Positions 51,775 through 60,720 of a stretch of DNA of 64,000 nucleotides are shown here, one piece after another; the first letter of the stretch is position 1; every line of letters starts with the position of its first letter. The translations under genes were made by a program, and so were the position numbers. Origin of the DNA: JBFWRI01 sp050248995. Lineage in GTDB: Bacteria > Pseudomonadota > Alphaproteobacteria > JAIXQD01. Where the stretch lies: the NCBI GenBank assembly GCA_050248995.1, contig JBFWRI010000003.1, forward strand, positions 1 to 64,000, in the 5' to 3' direction. The notes under the pieces are model-generated. The model had not been told where the DNA came from. It saw nothing but the letters and a program-made list of their open reading frames with translations, and did no database searches.

Positions 51775-52554
51775 ATGTTTAGCCACAGTCTCACCCTTGG
51801 CGACGATATCGCGTTGATGCGCGCCGATCCTGATGTGCCGATTGCGCAAGCACTGGCGTGGCACCGGCAAGCGTGGAATTTTGACGGCGAAGAAGATATC
51901 GTGCACGAACTGGCGCACGTTCTGCTGGCAGCGGCGGGCGTGACACCGTCGCAAGGCACATGGTTGGCCGAGCTGTATGTCACCAACCTTTTTCAGGCCA
52001 TTCATCGCACGGTTGAAACGGGCGCCACCTGCCCAACAGCGGCCGAACTGGCGGATGCGCACCGCGCGCCTGTCATCAAGGGTTTCGCCGCCAAGGTGCT
52101 GGTGGCCGAAAACCTGCAGAACACCCTTGCTTGCCTGCTGGCGCGCGCGGCCGGCCGCACCGAACGCGAGATCCTGCATGAAAACCATTATGACCGCGCC
52201 AACCTGATGGATGCCTGCCGCAAAGCCGGAATTGATGTGACATGGCGCCGCACGTCCAACCGCACAACCGGCTGGAGTGCCGATAACTGGCATTACGATC
52301 TGCTGACGCCGGGCGCAAACAATTTGCCTGTTGCCGAATTCTTCCTGCCGTCGGCCGACGAAGCGCAGGTCGTTTACGCCAAAGTCTTGCCGCGGCTTAC
52401 CGGTGTGATTGATTATATCCGGACGAATCTTAATGGTATGGACATGGCGGCGGTGCGCAACCATCTGGCAGCGGCACCCTGCTCGCTGTTGCTGGGCCCT
52501 GCGCCGGCCCCGACTGCATCCTTCATCATGACAGCTGACAAGTTCATCCCGTAA
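51775..52554 (+). CDS. hypothetical protein with HExxH motif
   Basis: Not recognised as a whole. The 259-residue protein contains H44-E-L-A-H48 in EEDIVHELAHVLLAAAG, a hydrophobic helical setting like zincin active sites. A candidate third ligand is unclear: E66 in WLAELYVTNL, or His residues later. The rest has no signal peptide or membrane helix. The C-terminal 60 residues are Ala/Pro-rich. ATG at 51775. It converges on secA, 15 bases away. The metallopeptidase idea is inference and a chance HExxH is possible. Confidence 0.55.
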   Translation: MFSHSLTLGDDIALMRADPDVPIAQALAWHRQAWNFDGEEDIVHELAHVLLAAAGVTPSQGTWLAELYVTNLFQAIHRTVETGATCPTAAELADAHRAPVIKGFAAKVLVAENLQNTLACLLARAAGRTEREILHENHYDRANLMDACRKAGIDVTWRRTSNRTTGWSADNWHYDLLTPGANNLPVAEFFLPSADEAQVVYAKVLPRLTGVIDYIRTNLNGMDMAAVRNHLAAAPCSLLLGPAPAPTASFIMTADKFIP

Positions 52555-52569
52555 ACTTGTCAGTAGAAA

Positions 52570-55299
52570 CTACATCTTCCCGTGACACTGCTTGAATTTT
52601 TTGCCGCTGCCGCACGGGCATGGCGCGTTGCGCTGCACCGTGGCCGACCATGTCGCCGGGTCATCCTGGTTGAAGGCTGGCTTGCGCATCACCTGTGCCG
52701 TCGGCAGGCGGCGGTCTTCCATGCCTTCCGGCAGGGCATCGCTGAAAGGATTGCTGCTGCCGTGGCTTTCGGCGGCCAGTGCCGCCTGCTGGCGGGCCCG
52801 GGCGGCCATTTCCTCGGGTGATGGCACGCTGATCTCGGTCTTGATTAAAATCGATGTCGCCAGACGGCGCACTTCATCCATCAGGCTGCCGAACAGCAGG
52901 AATGCTTCGCGGCTGTATTCGTTCAGCGGGTCGCGCTGTGCCATCGCGCGCAGGCCGATACCCTGCCGCACATGGTCAAGCGCCAGCAGGTGTTCTTTCC
53001 ACGTCATATCCAATGTCTGTAGCACAACGGCTTTTTCCGCCTGGCGCAGACCGTCGGCGCCCAATGTATCTTCTTTTAGTTTCATGCGTGCCGCGCACGC
53101 AGCTTCGATGCGCTCCTTGATCTCGGTGGCCGTCACGCCGTCTTCGGCGGCCCACGCCTCGACCGGCAGATCAAGGCCCAGCAAGCCATATACATTGTTC
53201 TTCAGGCCTTCTACATCCCACTGCTCGGCATAGCTGTTTTCGGGCACCGCGGGGTCGACAAGATTATCGATCACCTCGGCGCGCATGGCCGCAACCATGT
53301 CGGAAACGTCTTCCGCCTGCATCAGCTCGCGGCGCTGGTCGTAAATCACGCGGCGCTGGTCGTTCATCACGTTATCAAACTTCAGCAGGTTCTTGCGGAT
53401 ATCGAAGTTGCGCGCTTCGACCTTCTCCTGCGCCTTCAAAAGGCCACGCGTAATCAGCGGGTGCTTGATGACCTCGCCATTGCGCAAGCCCAGCGACTGC
53501 ATCACGCCCTGCATGCGGTCGGTGCCGAAGATACGCAGCAAGTCGTCTTCAAGACTCAGGAAGAATTTCGATGCGCCGGGATCGCCCTGGCGGCCTGAAC
53601 GGCCACGCAGCTGGTTATCGATACGCCGGCTTTCGTGGCGCTCGGTGCCGATCACATACAGGCCGCCGGCGCGCTTCACATCCTGCGCCGCCGTCGCGAT
53701 CTCGGCCTTGATCTGCGCTTCCTTCGCTTCGCGTACCGGCCCTGCTTCCATCTCGCCCAGCTCTTCGGCGATACGCATGTCGGCGTTGCCGCCCAGCTGG
53801 ATATCGGTACCGCGGCCTGCCATGTTGGTGGCGATTGTCACCGCACCCGGCCGTCCGGCCTGCGCGATAATCGCCGACTCCTGTTCGTGGTGACGCGCGT
53901 TCAGCACGTTGTGCGGTATCTTGCGGCGCTTCAGCTCTTCCGACAACTGCTCGGAACGTTCGATCGACACAGTACCCACCAGCACAGGCTGGCCACGCTC
54001 ACGGCACTGCAATATCTGCTTGATGATCGCGTCGTATTTTTCCTGCATTGTGCCGTAAACTTCGTCGTCATGGTCCTGGCGCGCAACGGGCACGTTGGTC
54101 GGCACCTCGATCACATCAAGGTTATAGATCTGCCCGAACTCCGGCGCTTCGGTCATCGCTGTGCCGGTCATACCCGCCAGCTTGGGATACAGACGGAAAT
54201 AGTTCTGGAACGTGATCGACGCCAGCGTCTGGTTCTCGCGCTGGATGCTAACGCCTTCCTTGGCTTCCAGCGCCTGGTGCAGGCCTTCGCCGAAGCGGCG
54301 GCCTTCCATCATGCGGCCAGTGAATTCGTCGATGATGATGACCTTGTCGTTGCGCACGATGTAATCGACATCGCGGCTGTATAGCGTGTGGGCGCGCAGC
54401 GCCTGCTGCACATGGTGCACCACGTCGACGTTGGCCGGACCGTACAGGCCGCCCGGCTGTAGCATGCCAGCATCAGCCAACAGCTGTTCAATATGTTCCT
54501 GCCCCGCCTCGGTCAGCATCACATTGCGGTGTTTTTCATCCTTCTCGTAATCGACAGGCTGCAGTTGCGGAATGATGCGGTTGACCTTCACATATAGCTC
54601 GGAACTATCTTCCGCCGGGCCGCTGATGATCAGTGGCGTACGCGCTTCGTCAATCAGGATGCTATCGACTTCATCGACGATCGCAAAGTTGAACGGCCGC
54701 TGCACCAGGTCATCCAGACGGAACTTCATGTTGTCGCGCAGGTAATCAAAGCCGAATTCATTGTTGGTGCCATAAGTGATATCGGCTTTATAGGCGGCCT
54801 GACGCTCGTCATCCTCAATGCCATGCACGATGCAGCCGGTCGTCAGCCCCAGAAAGGCATACACGCGGCCCATCCATGCACTGTCGCGCTTGGCCAGATA
54901 ATCGTTGACGGTGATGACATGCACACCCTTGCCTGACAGCGCATTCAGGTATGCAGGCAGCGTTGCAACCAGCGTCTTACCTTCGCCGGTCTTCATTTCA
55001 GTGATCTTGCCTTGGTGCAGCACCATGCCGCCGATCAGCTGCACATCGTAATGACGCTGGCCCAGAACACGGCGGGCCGTTTCGCGCACGGTAGCAAAAG
55101 CCTCGGGCAGGATACTGTCGAGTGTTTTACCCGCGGCCAGCTGGCCTTTCAGCTTGGCGGTCTGGCCGCGCAGCTCGGCGTCAGAAAGAGCACGCAGTTG
55201 CGGCTCCAGCGCATTGATCTTATCTACCAGTGGCTGGACGCCTTTGACGTATTTTTCGTTCGCGTCGCCGAAAATGGCCCGCGCCAGTGACCCAAGCAT
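52570..55299 (-). CDS. secA: protein translocase ATPase SecA
   Basis: SecA drives preproteins through the SecYEG channel by ATP hydrolysis. The 909-residue protein has Walker A MKTGEGKT (about residues 101-108), the DEAD-like region VDEVDSILIDEART (about 209-222), the second helicase half with TNMAGRGTDIQLGG (about 493-506), and the C-terminal SEC-C zinc motif (CPCGSGKKFKQCH) after residue 890. Full length, complete. It faces away from the parvulin gene across a 146-base gap. Confidence 0.98.
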   Translation of the reverse strand: MLGSLARAIFGDANEKYVKGVQPLVDKINALEPQLRALSDAELRGQTAKLKGQLAAGKTLDSILPEAFATVRETARRVLGQRHYDVQLIGGMVLHQGKITEMKTGEGKTLVATLPAYLNALSGKGVHVITVNDYLAKRDSAWMGRVYAFLGLTTGCIVHGIEDDERQAAYKADITYGTNNEFGFDYLRDNMKFRLDDLVQRPFNFAIVDEVDSILIDEARTPLIISGPAEDSSELYVKVNRIIPQLQPVDYEKDEKHRNVMLTEAGQEHIEQLLADAGMLQPGGLYGPANVDVVHHVQQALRAHTLYSRDVDYIVRNDKVIIIDEFTGRMMEGRRFGEGLHQALEAKEGVSIQRENQTLASITFQNYFRLYPKLAGMTGTAMTEAPEFGQIYNLDVIEVPTNVPVARQDHDDEVYGTMQEKYDAIIKQILQCRERGQPVLVGTVSIERSEQLSEELKRRKIPHNVLNARHHEQESAIIAQAGRPGAVTIATNMAGRGTDIQLGGNADMRIAEELGEMEAGPVREAKEAQIKAEIATAAQDVKRAGGLYVIGTERHESRRIDNQLRGRSGRQGDPGASKFFLSLEDDLLRIFGTDRMQGVMQSLGLRNGEVIKHPLITRGLLKAQEKVEARNFDIRKNLLKFDNVMNDQRRVIYDQRRELMQAEDVSDMVAAMRAEVIDNLVDPAVPENSYAEQWDVEGLKNNVYGLLGLDLPVEAWAAEDGVTATEIKERIEAACAARMKLKEDTLGADGLRQAEKAVVLQTLDMTWKEHLLALDHVRQGIGLRAMAQRDPLNEYSREAFLLFGSLMDEVRRLATSILIKTEISVPSPEEMAARARQQAALAAESHGSSNPFSDALPEGMEDRRLPTAQVMRKPAFNQDDPATWSATVQRNAPCPCGSGKKFKQCHGKM

Positions 55300-55445
55300 T
55301 GTAATCCCAGTCGTTGAAAACCCTTAACTGCCGCGAAATTAGGGCATTTTGGCGGCAGTTACTAGCCACTATTGCCCACCGCCCGCAACCCTGCTTAAGT
55401 CGGCATCACGCCCGCGCTTTACAAGGGGCGACAGGAGAAACCCCG

Positions 55446-56360
55446 ATGAAATACGCCATTTTATTCACTGTGCCACTGTTCGCCGCCCTGCTTGCCGTTG
55501 CCACACCCGTCAACGCCGCCGAGCCCAAACCCCAGACCGAACCCACGACGCCTAAGCCCGACGCCGGCGGCGATACAGTGATTGCTGTTGTGAATGGCGA
55601 GAAAATCACCAAGGCCGACCTGGCCGACACCATCGCCGGCCTGCCGCCGCAGTTTCAGCAACTGCCGCTGCCTGCAGTCTATCCGCAGCTGCTTGAGCAG
55701 ATGGTTGTCGAACGCGTCATCCGCAAGGCCGGGTACGCCAACAACATCGATGCCACGCAGGAAGTGCGCAACCGCATGAAAGACGTTGAAAAGAAAATCG
55801 TTGCCGATGAATACCTTCGTCGCGAAGTCGCCAAGAAAATCACCGACGCCCAGCTGAAGGGCGAATACGACAAGTATGTGAAGGGCTTCAAAGGCGAACC
55901 GCAGGTGCGCGCCAGCCACATCCTTGTGAAAACCGAAGCCGAAGCCAATGCGATTCTAAAAGAGCTGAAGAACGGTGCCGATTTTGCTGCCGTGGCAAAA
56001 GAGAAGTCGCTGGACAAGGGCGCTGCCGCAGCCGGCGGTGACCTGAATTACTTCAGCAAGGGCCAGATGGTCGAAGCGTTTGAAAAAGCCGCCTTTGCCA
56101 TGAAGACAGGCGATGTCAGCGCCAAGCCCGTGAAGACGGAGTTCGGTTATCACATCATCAAGCTGACCGACAAGCGCACGTCGCAGCCCGATACGTTCGA
56201 GCAGATGAAACCGCAACTTGAAACCGTGGCCAGCCAGGACGCTGCCAAAATCGTGGTCAAGGAACTGATGCAGAAGGCTGAAGTTCAACGCTTTGACCTT
56301 GAAGGCAAGCCACTGGCCAAGAAAGTCGAAATCCAAGAGCAGCCTTCCAAGAAGAACTAG
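55446..56360 (+). CDS. periplasmic peptidyl-prolyl cis-trans isomerase, parvulin type
   Basis: A SurA/PrsA-like foldase for exported proteins. The 304-residue precursor has a signal peptide (MKYAILFTVPLFAALLAVATPVNAAE, cut near residue 24). An N-terminal chaperone region (about 40-150) with VIAVVNGEKITKADL is followed by the parvulin domain (about 155-250, RASHILVKTEAEANAI and FGYHIIKLTDKR). ATG at 55446 follows AGGAGAAA; a longer frame from 55314 has no such site. It shares the gap with secA, consistent with a link to export, and is followed after 4 bases by an unknown gene. Confidence 0.93.
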   Translation: MKYAILFTVPLFAALLAVATPVNAAEPKPQTEPTTPKPDAGGDTVIAVVNGEKITKADLADTIAGLPPQFQQLPLPAVYPQLLEQMVVERVIRKAGYANNIDATQEVRNRMKDVEKKIVADEYLRREVAKKITDAQLKGEYDKYVKGFKGEPQVRASHILVKTEAEANAILKELKNGADFAAVAKEKSLDKGAAAAGGDLNYFSKGQMVEAFEKAAFAMKTGDVSAKPVKTEFGYHIIKLTDKRTSQPDTFEQMKPQLETVASQDAAKIVVKELMQKAEVQRFDLEGKPLAKKVEIQEQPSKKN

Positions 56361-56364
56361 GGCG

Positions 56365-57024
56365 ATGTCTGACGAGTATCAGGTTCTTCCAAAAGATCTG
56401 ATGGGGGCATATTACGACGCCTGCCAGAGGTTCCGCGAGGAAGAGTTCGGCGCTGATGTTCCCATTCCTCTTGAGCAGACACGATTGTACGAGAAGGAGA
56501 ATGTAAATTTCTACCGGGTTTATGGTTTGTTTACTGAAGACACCACGATCGTAAAAGCACTCGCGCAGCTTTTTCTGATCAGCGAGAAAGAATACGAATT
56601 GATGCGAAAGGGCGATCGGGACGAGCGCGAATTGAGACCCTGGTCCCGCGAAGACGGCGCCGCTGTGTTATGGGTTGCTACTGTTGTCAGCTCTATTCCC
56701 GGCGGCGCGGCCAAGGTCATCACCGGCCTCGTTGATGACCTTGAAACGCACCCCTACACCAAAGATATCAAAACCGTGGCTGCCTTCGTTACCGGGCCCA
56801 AGGGCTATTTGTTCGCCGAGGCCTGCGGCATGAAGCAGCGGCCGGAAAAATACCACGACGATTTACCGTTCTTTGAAATGCCGTTCGAGGTCAGCGCACT
56901 GGCCCGTGCCGGTGATATCTTATCGCGCGCATGGAATATCGACGCTGCGCGCGAGAAGCTGCAGAAGTTCAAGGAAGAGCGCGGCGGTATCGTCACCCTG
57001 CGTGACGGCAGCTTTAAGTCATAG
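56365..57024 (+). CDS. hypothetical protein between parvulin and HIT genes
   Basis: Not recognised. The 219-residue protein is globular and acidic, starting MSDEYQVLPKDLMGAYYDACQRF, with one hydrophobic stretch (AAVLWVATVVSSIPGGAAKVITGL, about 99-122) and an acidic helical region (SEKEYELMRKGDRDEREL). No catalytic motif is evident. It begins 4 bases after the parvulin stop and ends 11 bases before the HIT gene, so all three form one unit. Confidence 0.6.
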   Translation: MSDEYQVLPKDLMGAYYDACQRFREEEFGADVPIPLEQTRLYEKENVNFYRVYGLFTEDTTIVKALAQLFLISEKEYELMRKGDRDERELRPWSREDGAAVLWVATVVSSIPGGAAKVITGLVDDLETHPYTKDIKTVAAFVTGPKGYLFAEACGMKQRPEKYHDDLPFFEMPFEVSALARAGDILSRAWNIDAAREKLQKFKEERGGIVTLRDGSFKS

Positions 57025-57035
57025 GGGTACCATTT

Positions 57036-57488
57036 ATGAATTGCCTGTTCTGCGGTTTTGTTGATGGCTCTGTCCCTTGCCACAAGGTGTGGGAAGATGA
57101 CAAACACATGGCCTTCCTGACCATTTTTCCCAACACGCCGGGCGTGACCGTGGTGATTACCAAGGACCACCACGACAGCTATTTCGCCGATGTCCCCGAA
57201 AGTGTGCGCACCGGTCTGGTGAACGCCGCAGCAACCGTCGCTAAAAAGATTGATGCTGCATTTCCTGATGTCGGTCGCTGTGCGATGGTATTCGAAGGCT
57301 TCGGCGTCAACCACATTCACGCCAAGCTGTTCCCGTTGCACGGCACGGCACTGCCCGAGTGGAAGCCGATCAAAAGGGACCAGCGCAAATTCTTCGACCA
57401 GTACGAAGGCTTTATCTCGTCACACGACTGCGAACGTGCTGATGATAAGGTTCTAGCTGATATCGCCGCAAAAATCCGCGCGGCCTAG
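57036..57488 (+). CDS. HIT family protein
   Basis: Histidine triad proteins hydrolyse nucleotide phosphoramidates or related compounds. The 150-residue protein starts with a zinc-binding pair Cys3/Cys6 and has the triad at H93-I-H95-A-K97 in GVNHIHAKLFP. The last His of the HxHxH pattern is Lys, a variant seen in some bacterial HIT subgroups. Two of the three His (including the likely nucleophile His95) remain. Third gene of a unit behind the parvulin. It overlaps the convergent acid phosphatase gene by 4 bases. Confidence 0.88.
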   Translation: MNCLFCGFVDGSVPCHKVWEDDKHMAFLTIFPNTPGVTVVITKDHHDSYFADVPESVRTGLVNAAATVAKKIDAAFPDVGRCAMVFEGFGVNHIHAKLFPLHGTALPEWKPIKRDQRKFFDQYEGFISSHDCERADDKVLADIAAKIRAA

Positions 57489-58255
57489 CGCACCGGCGCG
57501 GCCACTTCGGCGGCAGCAGCGCTTAAATCGTTCTGAAACTCTTCGTCGTTCAGCAGGCTGCCCAGCATGATAGCTGCCAATGTGCGCCCGCCTTCCAAGT
57601 CAACCGGGTAATGCACGCCCGCCTGCACGCGATGCCAGGCGATCTCGCTGGCACGTTCACGAAGTACACCGCGTTTCTCTGGGAACAGTAGGCCCAGCAC
57701 CTCGGCCAGCAAATGGTTGACCGACGTATGGCCGCTCGGATAAGAACCGCCGCGATCTTTGGGCGGCAACAATAGTTTGATTTTCTTGTCGACCAGATGC
57801 GGGCGCCGCGCCTGCCAGAACTTTTTGGCCTTCTTTGTTGCCGCGACACCCGTGTCTTCTGTCTTTTGCAGTAATGCAAAAGTCTTGGGATAGGCTGTTG
57901 CTGTGAATCCTTCACCAATAACCGCTATAAGAGTCTCAGACGACTCTACATCTTCATTCAAAAGACCTGTCATCGCATCGGCTGAAACGTTTTTCTGCGC
58001 AGCACGCACCTGTGCCAGTTGCTTCTTGTGTGCCTTGCTGCCTTCGGCCGGCGGTGACGGCAGAAGTTCGGGCGACAGCGCGCCGGCAGGCAGATAAACA
58101 TCTTTCGCTTCGCCGTGCGGCGCGGGCGCAACCAACACATGAGCCGGCGGTGCGATTTCGGCCAACACCGGCAACGGCGGTGCCTGGTTGGCGGGCGTGA
58201 CGGCCGCCTGCGCAGGCAGCGCCAGCAACATCGCCAGAAGCAACAAGGTACGCAT
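57485..58255 (-). CDS. class A non-specific acid phosphatase (PhoN/PAP2 type)
   Basis: Periplasmic acid phosphatase. The 256-residue precursor has a signal peptide (MRTLLLLAMLLALPAQAA, cut near residue 18). The PAP2 signature is complete: K145 with R151-P152, then P173-S-G-H176, and R209 with H215 and D219 (HRVQAGVHYPVD), though the first Ser of SRxxxxxH is His208. The start at 58255 gives the clean signal; the frame extends to 58312. It is divergent from the NUDIX gene. Substrate range broad by family. Confidence 0.9.
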   Translation of the reverse strand: MRTLLLLAMLLALPAQAAVTPANQAPPLPVLAEIAPPAHVLVAPAPHGEAKDVYLPAGALSPELLPSPPAEGSKAHKKQLAQVRAAQKNVSADAMTGLLNEDVESSETLIAVIGEGFTATAYPKTFALLQKTEDTGVAATKKAKKFWQARRPHLVDKKIKLLLPPKDRGGSYPSGHTSVNHLLAEVLGLLFPEKRGVLRERASEIAWHRVQAGVHYPVDLEGGRTLAAIMLGSLLNDEEFQNDLSAAAAEVAAPVR

Positions 58256-58325
58256 GTGTTTCTGATAGCAGGAATTCGCTTGACTGCCTAGCATGCGCTC
58301 TTCATGTTTCACGACAGGATTTCAC

Positions 58326-58754
58326 ATGTGCTGCGACGACGAAAAACTTCCACCCATTATCCCGTTCACCCGGCGTATTCTTGTAGCCGCCGCAGCGCTG
58401 TATGATGCCGACGGCCGCGTGCTGATTTCCGAGCACATCAAGCCACGCTGGCGCGGGTACTGGGAGTTTCCGGGCGGTCTAATCGAAGAAAACGAGGTTC
58501 CCGAACTTACGGTCATCCGCGAACTCAAGGAAGAACTTGGCATCACCGTGTGCCGCGGCTGCCTGCAGCCCATCACATTCGCTAGTTATGTGTACGAAGA
58601 ACTGGGCCACATGTTGATGGCACTGTATGCCGTGCGTAAGTGGGAAGGCACGCCCACATCGCTGGAAGGCAAAAAGCTGGCGTGGGTGAAGCCGAACGAG
58701 CTGAAAGACTGGAACCTGCTGCCGGCCGATATCCCGCTGATCAGCTATCTTTAA
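58326..58754 (+). CDS. NUDIX hydrolase, MutT/8-oxo-dGTP type
   Basis: Probably cleans up oxidised nucleotides or related diphosphates. The 142-residue protein has a complete NUDIX box (about residues 51-73) with Gly, the Glu after LIEEN, and the catalytic REL-x-EE-x-G (REL-K-EELG). The MutT-type context EFPGG precedes it. The assignment to 8-oxo-dGTP diphosphatase rests on size and overall resemblance, not on specific residues. ATG at 58326 is 70 bases from the acid phosphatase start. It converges on the lipoprotein gene with no gap. Confidence 0.88.
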   Translation: MCCDDEKLPPIIPFTRRILVAAAALYDADGRVLISEHIKPRWRGYWEFPGGLIEENEVPELTVIRELKEELGITVCRGCLQPITFASYVYEELGHMLMALYAVRKWEGTPTSLEGKKLAWVKPNELKDWNLLPADIPLISYL

Positions 58755-59387
58755 TTATTGCGGCGCAGTTTGCGGACCAACAGCTGCCGCTGCGGCGTCT
58801 CCACGCAGAATTGTTACCGTCGGACGCGCTGCTGCAAGATCTTCCACCTGCACTGCAATGTCGTTGTCAAGCAGGACAAGCGTGTAGCTCGTGGCAACAC
58901 CTGCGTCGTTACGCGCTTCCACCATGGCCATGCGCTCGTTAAATATATTCGGCATATTGGGTTGTGTGGCCAGATAGGCGTGCGCTTCAAATATGGCTGT
59001 TAATGCAGTCCGGGCCTGCGCCGGCGTATAATCGGAGCCTAAAATCCAAAGCCGCTCATCAACAAGGTACAATGACAAAGTGCTGCTCTCCCCATCATGC
59101 GATGGCGGCATGCGGCACGCTACAACCCCTTCATTATACGCTGTACGTTGGTGAGCGGGCGAAAGGCTGTCAAACCACGTGGTGCCCGGCGTTACACCCT
59201 CAATCAAACCCAGAACGCTGCTGCAGGTGAGCAAGGAGCGCATTTCTACTTGATGGCTGGCAATGGTCGCCGCGTACGAGGCGGCGCGTGCATCACGCGC
59301 CCGGTCTGCGCCGGATGGACCTATGGTAGCACAGCCTGATAATAGGACGGCGGAGACCGCGCTGGCGGCCAACAATGACGTTTTCAT
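58755..59387 (-). CDS. hypothetical lipoprotein
   Basis: The 210-residue protein is a predicted lipoprotein: signal MKTSLLAASAVSAVLLSG with lipobox LLSGC (Cys19). The mature part includes a Cys pair (TCSS and VACR, possible disulfide) and a beta-rich C-terminal half with SYTLVLLDNDIAVQVED. Function not recognised. AAGGA of the ribosome binding site lies inside a 7-bp hairpin (59390-59411). It sits 96 bases downstream of recA on the same strand. Confidence 0.75.
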   Translation of the reverse strand: MKTSLLAASAVSAVLLSGCATIGPSGADRARDARAASYAATIASHQVEMRSLLTCSSVLGLIEGVTPGTTWFDSLSPAHQRTAYNEGVVACRMPPSHDGESSTLSLYLVDERLWILGSDYTPAQARTALTAIFEAHAYLATQPNMPNIFNERMAMVEARNDAGVATSYTLVLLDNDIAVQVEDLAAARPTVTILRGDAAAAAVGPQTAPQ

Positions 59388-59389
59388 AT

Positions 59390-59411
59390 CTGTTCCTTGT
59401 TATGGGAACAG
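59390..59411 (-). promoter_or_regulatory. hairpin covering the lipoprotein gene ribosome binding site
   Basis: CTGTTCC (59390-59396) pairs with GGAACAG (59405-59411) around an 8-base loop. Read on the minus strand the second arm contains AAGGA, the only good ribosome binding site for the start at 59387, so pairing would block initiation. It is also the only hairpin between recA and the lipoprotein gene, but it lacks a T-run for termination. Confidence 0.5.
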
Positions 59412-59483
59412 TACTAGGCGTTTACCCACCTGAAAGTCAATGTTTGCAGACGCAGCGGCCATAAGCGTAAGTAATACTTGGTT

Positions 59484-60521
59484 TTACTCATCGCCGGCCT
59501 CGGCCGTATCTTCGCCCGCCATCATTGCCCCGGCTACAAGGCCGGCATTGGCGCGGATCTTGGCTTCCAGTTCGTCGGCAACTGCCGGGTTTTCCTTCAG
59601 GTAGGTCTTGGCGTTTTCACGCCCCTGACCAATGCGCTGGCCGCCATAAGCGAACCACGAACCCGACTTTTCAACCACACCGGCGGCAACGCCGAGATCC
59701 AGCAGTTCGCCGGTCTTGGATACGCCTTCGCCATACATGATATCGAATTCCACCACGCGGAACGGCGGTGCCATCTTGTTCTTCACCACTTTCACGCGCG
59801 TCTGGTTACCAACAACCGTATCCTTATCCTTGATCTGGCCGATGCGGCGGATATCAAGACGTACTGAGGCATAGAACTTCAGCGCGTTACCACCCGTGGT
59901 GGTTTCAGGGCTGCCGAACATCACGCCGATCTTCATGCGGATCTGGTTGATGAAGATCACCAGACAGCCGCTGCGTGAAATCGTGCCGGTCAGCTTGCGC
60001 AGCGCCTGACTCATCAGGCGGGCATGCAGGCCCATGTGGCTATCGCCCATTTCGCCTTCAAGTTCGGCTCGCGGCACCAGCGCAGCAACGGAGTCGACAA
60101 CCAGCACATCAATCGCGCCGCTGCGTACCAGCGTATCGGCGATTTCCAGCGCCTGTTCGCCGGCATCCGGCTGCGAGATGAGAAGTTCTTCAACGTTCAC
60201 GCCCAGCTTCTTGGCATAGGCCGGGTCCAGTGCGTGCTCGGCATCCACGAAAGCGCAGGTACCGCCTTTGCGCTGCGCAGCCGCAATCGCGTGCAGCGCC
60301 AGTGTTGTCTTGCCCGAGCTTTCCGGGCCGAAAATCTCGATCACGCGACCCTTAGGCAGGCCACCGATACCCAGCGCGATATCAAGGCCCAGCGAGCCAG
60401 TTGAAACCACTTCGGTTTCTGCAACCTGCTGGCCGGTGCCGAGCTTCATGATCGAGCCCTTGCCGAACGCGCGTTCAATTTGCCCCAGGGCGGCGTCCAG
60501 CGCTTTTTGCTTATCCATCAT
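59484..60521 (-). CDS. recA: recombinase RecA
   Basis: Central protein of homologous recombination and the SOS response. The 345-residue protein has Walker A GPESSGKT (65-72), the Walker B region LLVVDSVAALVPRAELEGEMGD (about 138-160), loop L1, and loop L2 around FGSPETTTGGNALKFYASVRLD (about 200-222). It ends in a short acidic tail (MAGEDTAEAGDE). ATG at 60521 follows AAGGA by nine bases; an upstream frame to 60602 is open but lacks a better site. Two SOS-type boxes lie in the leader. Confidence 0.98.
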   Translation of the reverse strand: MMDKQKALDAALGQIERAFGKGSIMKLGTGQQVAETEVVSTGSLGLDIALGIGGLPKGRVIEIFGPESSGKTTLALHAIAAAQRKGGTCAFVDAEHALDPAYAKKLGVNVEELLISQPDAGEQALEIADTLVRSGAIDVLVVDSVAALVPRAELEGEMGDSHMGLHARLMSQALRKLTGTISRSGCLVIFINQIRMKIGVMFGSPETTTGGNALKFYASVRLDIRRIGQIKDKDTVVGNQTRVKVVKNKMAPPFRVVEFDIMYGEGVSKTGELLDLGVAAGVVEKSGSWFAYGGQRIGQGRENAKTYLKENPAVADELEAKIRANAGLVAGAMMAGEDTAEAGDE

Positions 60522-60671
60522 ACTTGCAGATTCCTTCTCAACGATCCGGAGGGGGGAGGGGGAGGACATCGGTGAAAACTCCACGACTAGATGTTCTGGC
60601 ACAAGCGCCGGTTGCCTTCAAGTTTGGGGCGTTTGGAGGACCACCCCGGGGAATTTGAAGAATGATTTGTT

Positions 60672-60686
60672 GTACTTGTTTTGTTC
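60672..60686. promoter_or_regulatory. second, imperfect SOS-box-like site (GTAC-N7-GTTC)
   Basis: GTACTTGTTTTGTTC differs from the alphaproteobacterial LexA consensus GTTC-N7-GTTC at one base. It lies 19 bases from the perfect box, on the recA side. It may be a lower-affinity site. Confidence 0.4.
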
Positions 60687-60705
60687 TCGTCTGTCCAGAG
60701 GAAAA

Positions 60706-60720
60706 GTTCTAGTTTTGTTC
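60706..60720. promoter_or_regulatory. SOS (LexA) box, GTTC-N7-GTTC
   Basis: GTTCTAGTTTTGTTC matches the direct-repeat LexA box known from alphaproteobacteria. It is 185 bases upstream of the recA start and 79 bases upstream of amn, in their shared divergent gap, so either gene or both could be controlled. Assigned by consensus. Confidence 0.75.

Noticed and set aside
51724..52464. Leftward open frame of 246 codons opposite the HExxH gene
   Set aside because: The + strand frame has better codon use and start; this frame reads His/Arg/Gln-rich, typical of an antisense shadow.
53635..54384. Open frame of 249 codons inside secA on the opposite strand
   Set aside because: secA is unambiguous; the antisense frame is long only because of GC-rich codon structure.
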